Shown: positions 60,949-64,000 of the stretch, piece after piece
Position numbering within the stretch: the stretch's first letter is position 1
Layout of the letters: every line of letters begins with the position of its first letter
Source of the DNA: Kordia periserrulae
Lineage (GTDB): Bacteria; Bacteroidota; Bacteroidia; Flavobacteriales; Flavobacteriaceae
Reading direction: 5' to 3'
NCBI RefSeq assembly: GCF_003054265.1
Contig: NZ_QBKT01000003.1
Location: 1 to 64,000, forward strand
DNA: 64,000 nt
Notes under the pieces: generated by a model
Seen by the model: the letters and a program-made list of their open reading frames with translations, nothing else
The model's database searches: none
Told to the model about the DNA's origin: nothing
Program-made: the position numbers and the translations under genes

Positions 60949-63162
60949 TTATCCTCGCGTCACTTTTTCAATACCGTTTATCTTTTCGAGTTTGGCAATG
61001 AGGCGTTTTAAAATGGAGTTGTTTTTAACAATCACCATAATTCTTCCCGTGAAAATTCCGTCGTTGGTTTCAAAACTGATGTTTCTAATGTTTACATGCA
61101 TGTTGTTGGAAATGACCTTGGTAACTTCATTAACGAGTCCCATGTTGTCAATTCCTGTGAGTTGTAACAATACGGTAAACTCTTCTTGCGTAGAATCTAT
61201 CCATTTTGCGGTCATGATTCGGTATGCGTAGTTGGCTTGTAAACTCACCGCATTTGGGCAATCTTTTTTATGTACTTTAATGCCTTCATTCACTGTAACA
61301 AATCCAAAAACAGGATCGCCAGGAATTGGGTTACAACAATTTGCCAATTTGTAATTGAGTTTTTCTTCTTCTTTCCCAAACACCAACATGTCAAACTGGT
61401 TAGACACTTCAGGCTCGTTAATTTCTTCTGGCGGAGCCGATGGTCCTCTTCGAATTTTATTTTTGAAGAATTTAAAAATACTATTGCTGCGTTGCGCTGC
61501 GAAATCTTTTAATTTTTGGTTGTCAATCGTTCCAATTCCAACACGATAAAACAAATCTAAACTTGTTTTTAGCTTAAAATGATTTACCAATTCGTTGATG
61601 GAATTCTCGTCGAGCGTAATTTTTAATTGCTTTAATTTTCGACGTAGAATTTCTTTTCCTTCTTCCGCAATTTCTTTCTTTTCTTCACGTAACGAAGATT
61701 TTATTTTAGAGCGCGCTCTGGAAGTGGTGGCATAATCAAGCCAGTTGGCATTCGGTTTTGACTTTTCGGAAGTGATAATTTCCACTTGATCACCACTTTT
61801 CAATTCGTGACTTAGCGGGACTAGTTTTCCATTCACTTTTGCGCCACGTGTATGGCAACCAACTTCGGTGTGAATGCTAAAGGCAAAATCCAATGGTGTA
61901 GCACCTTTTGGCAACGATTTTAAATCGCCCGTAGGTGTAAAAACGAAGATTTCTTTTGCATATAAATTCAACTTGAATTCTTCTACAAAATCTACCGCAT
62001 TTGCCGTTTGATTTTCCAGCGCTTCTTGCAGTTTGTTCAGCCAAGGTTCGAGTCCTTGCTCTTTTTGCTCACCTTGCTTGTATTTAAAATGTGCCGCATA
62101 GCCTTTTTCCGCGATTTCGTGCATGCGCTGCGAGCGAATTTGCACTTCTACCCAGCGACCTTTCGGTCCCATAACAGTAATGTGCAAGGCTTCGTATCCT
62201 GTCGATTTTGGAGAGGAAATCCAATCACGTAAACGCACAGGATTCGGTCTAAAATGGTCTGTAACTATCGAATAAATTTTCCACGCAATGAACTTTTCAT
62301 TGTTTAAATCTTCCGTTTCATAGATAATTCGGATGGCAAATTTATCGTACACTTCATCAAACGTCACACCTTGTTTGACCATTTTTCTACGAATGGAAAA
62401 AATAGATTTAAAACGACCTTTGATTTCGTATTTAAAGTCTTCTTTATCGAGCGAATTTTTTATGATAGAAGAGAAGTTGTCAATGTATTCTTGTTGTTCT
62501 TCTTTGCTTTCTTCAATTTTATTTTGAATGTCATTAAAAACATCAGGTTCCGTGTACTTTAAGCCTAAATCTTCTAGTTCCGTTTTGATATTGTAAAGAC
62601 CAATACGGTGTGCCAAAGGCGCGTAAATGTACAAGGTTTCCGACGCAATTTTCACTTGCTTGTGCGAAGGCATGGAATCCATTGTCTGCATATTGTGCAA
62701 ACGATCGGCAATTTTGATGATGATTACACGGACGTCATCATTAATCGTTAGCAGCATTTTACGGAAATTTTCCGCCTGCAGCGAAACGTCTTTATCTTTT
62801 TTAAGATGTGAAATTTTGGTAAGTCCGTCCACAATTCGGGCAACCGCCACACCAAATTCTTGTTCAATGTCTTCTAGCGTGTATTCGGTATCTTCTACCA
62901 CGTCGTGTAGTAGGGCAGAGGCGATAGAAGTAGCGTCCATTCCAATTTCAGAAGCTACAATTTTCGCCACAGCAATTGGATGAAAAATGTAGGCTTCTCC
63001 ACTTTTTCTGCGTTGATCTTTATGCGCATCTACGGCAATATCAAAAGCCTTCCGAATGATTTTCTTATCGTCATCGGTAAGTTCTTGATAACTGATGCGC
63101 AACAGTTCCTTGTACTGTTTGGCAATAGCCGCATTTTCTTTTTCAATCTCAATTTCTGTCAT
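60949..63162 (-). CDS. rel: Bifunctional RelA/SpoT-type (p)ppGpp synthetase/hydrolase
   Basis: 737 residues from the ATG; a longer TTG start at 63198 is unlikely. HD hydrolase domain with SALLHDVVEDT (H86, D87), synthetase domain (WISSPKSTGYEALH, VEVQIRSQRMHEIAEKGYAAH), TGS domain (IFVFTPTGDLKSLPKGATPLDFAFSIH), a helical zinc-finger-like part (NYKLANCCNPIPGD), and C-terminal ACT domain (VLLQLTGIDNMGLVNEVTKV). Both activities look intact. Makes and degrades the stringent alarmone. Confidence 0.95.
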   Translation of the reverse strand: MTEIEIEKENAAIAKQYKELLRISYQELTDDDKKIIRKAFDIAVDAHKDQRRKSGEAYIFHPIAVAKIVASEIGMDATSIASALLHDVVEDTEYTLEDIEQEFGVAVARIVDGLTKISHLKKDKDVSLQAENFRKMLLTINDDVRVIIIKIADRLHNMQTMDSMPSHKQVKIASETLYIYAPLAHRIGLYNIKTELEDLGLKYTEPDVFNDIQNKIEESKEEQQEYIDNFSSIIKNSLDKEDFKYEIKGRFKSIFSIRRKMVKQGVTFDEVYDKFAIRIIYETEDLNNEKFIAWKIYSIVTDHFRPNPVRLRDWISSPKSTGYEALHITVMGPKGRWVEVQIRSQRMHEIAEKGYAAHFKYKQGEQKEQGLEPWLNKLQEALENQTANAVDFVEEFKLNLYAKEIFVFTPTGDLKSLPKGATPLDFAFSIHTEVGCHTRGAKVNGKLVPLSHELKSGDQVEIITSEKSKPNANWLDYATTSRARSKIKSSLREEKKEIAEEGKEILRRKLKQLKITLDENSINELVNHFKLKTSLDLFYRVGIGTIDNQKLKDFAAQRSNSIFKFFKNKIRRGPSAPPEEINEPEVSNQFDMLVFGKEEEKLNYKLANCCNPIPGDPVFGFVTVNEGIKVHKKDCPNAVSLQANYAYRIMTAKWIDSTQEEFTVLLQLTGIDNMGLVNEVTKVISNNMHVNIRNISFETNDGIFTGRIMVIVKNNSILKRLIAKLEKINGIEKVTRG

Positions 63163-63307
63163 ATAATTAAAATTACTATAAAGAAATGTAACAAACAAGT
63201 TGTTGTAAGAATTAAAAAATAAAAATTTTAAGTTACTATTTTCCTTCTATTACAAGTAGCTGGTAGTTGATATATTTGGTGTTGAAAACGAGTTTTTGAA
63301 GTTGTTT

Positions 63308-64000
63308 TTATGAAAAATTTCGCTGTCGCTTGGCTTCAAAAATAACGATGGCGGCAGCGACGGATACATTCATGGAATCTATTTTTCCTTGCATCGGAAT
63401 GATGATGTTTTGGGTTGAGTTTTGCAACCATTCATCGCTCAAACCTGTTGCTTCTGTTCCAACGACAACTGCAGTTGCTTTTTGGAAGTTTTGAACGTGA
63501 TACTCTTCCGAAGCCGTTAAAGCCGCACAATAAATAGCAATGTTTTTCTTTTGAAGAAACGAAATGATTTCGGAAGTACTTCCGGTAGCAATTTGCGTCG
63601 TAAACACACAACCCACGCTAGAACGTACAATATTCGGATTGTATAAGTCGGTTTTCGGATTGGCAATGAAAACAGCGTCAATATTTGCCGCATCCGCAGT
63701 TCTGAGCAATGCGCCGATGTTTCCAGGCTTTTCAGGCGCTTCGGCTATTAAAATCAACGGATTTTCATTGTGAAACCTTATATGTTCAAGTGTATGTGTT
63801 TTGGTATGTACAATGGTTAATATACCTTCCGTACTGGTACGATACGCGATTTTTTGATAGACTTCTTTGGAGATTTCGATACAATCGGGCGCGTTTGTTG
63901 CTTTTTTGAGTAATTTTTGTACACTTTCGTGCGTACAAATCTCAGGAAAGAAAAAAATGGTATCAATTGTATACTGTCCTTCAAGTGCGAGTGTTAATTC
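63308..64000 (-). CDS. TrmH/SpoU-family RNA 2'-O-methyltransferase (5' end outside window)
   Basis: At least 230 codons, cut by the right edge on its 5' side. The frame is open to 64000: ...ALEGQYTIDTIFFFPEIC, YRTSTEGILTIVHTKTH, then the SPOUT domain: LILIAEAPEKPGNIGALLRTADAANIDA (motif 1), VVVGTEATGLSDEWL (motif 2) and IPMQGKIDSMNVSVAAAIVIFEAKRQR (motif 3). Methylates ribose in tRNA or 23S rRNA; target not predictable. No start is visible within the window. Confidence 0.9.
   Translation of the reverse strand, partial: ELTLALEGQYTIDTIFFFPEICTHESVQKLLKKATNAPDCIEISKEVYQKIAYRTSTEGILTIVHTKTHTLEHIRFHNENPLILIAEAPEKPGNIGALLRTADAANIDAVFIANPKTDLYNPNIVRSSVGCVFTTQIATGSTSEIISFLQKKNIAIYCAALTASEEYHVQNFQKATAVVVGTEATGLSDEWLQNSTQNIIIPMQGKIDSMNVSVAAAIVIFEAKRQRNFS

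Noticed and set aside
63564-63909. Forward ORFs opposite the TrmH-type gene
   Set aside because: Antisense of a clear SPOUT methyltransferase frame that stays open to the right edge.

Overview
The window looks like chromosome of a marine-type Flavobacteriaceae bacterium (Bacteroidota), possibly close to Kordia; the genus is an inference. The DNA is AT-rich. Many intergenic regions carry the Bacteroidota -7 promoter box TAnnTTTG, and Shine-Dalgarno sequences are not evident. Lineage-typical genes include a PKD/CxxD-repeat secreted giant of the type IX secretion kind, DUF349, DUF5606, DUF5683, DUF6122, OstA-like, WbqC and a signal peptidase I with an N-terminal membrane extension. I saw no tRNA, rRNA, CRISPR array, insertion sequence or prophage.

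Layout. 1-3764: 5' part of a giant secreted repeat protein. 4064-10144: ABC-2 exporter, nucleoid-associated protein, pRiA4b ORF-3-like protein, heme A synthase and CCA-adding enzyme. 10457-11551: isolated AT-rich gene with an Mrr-like PD-(D/E)xK nuclease domain. 11609-25022: surface-polysaccharide/LPS region with six sugar-transfer-type genes, two methyltransferases, a polysaccharide deacetylase and an InaA/Kdo-type sugar kinase, interrupted by two lanthipeptide-like precursor genes, a lipoprotein acetolactate decarboxylase and tsaC. 25309-31491: housekeeping genes (dapD, ruvX, def, mazG) with small Bacteroidota proteins. 31984-38444: DUF349 protein, aroE, tandem DUF368 transporters and a TPR protein. 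38953-46524: class III aminotransferase, lipoprotein/membrane pair, OstA-like protein and M16 protease. 46844-52570: parA-parB-DUF5683-dapB-lepB-WbqC-DUF6122, all forward. 52580-53090: second pair of lanthipeptide-like precursors. 53284-58136: reverse-strand run of EEP hydrolase, two rhomboids, mutL and a small membrane protein. 58412-64000: purA, a Fur-family regulator, a fifth lanthipeptide-like precursor, RelA/SpoT and a TrmH-type methyltransferase cut by the window edge.

Main points of interest. Five short Cys-rich peptides share a leader (MKK-x-L-x-L-KK-x-I-x-x-L ... GG). They are scattered at three loci with no lanthionine synthetase, radical SAM enzyme or exporter next to them. Two loci are tandem pairs whose cores resemble each other within the pair, so this may be a dispersed RiPP family modified in trans. 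Other points are the solitary PD-(D/E)xK protein, a lipoprotein form of acetolactate decarboxylase, tandem DUF368 (PopT-type) transporters, a MutL whose endonuclease motifs look degenerate, and several families of dispersed intergenic inverted repeats, one of which sits in the loop of an apparent terminator.
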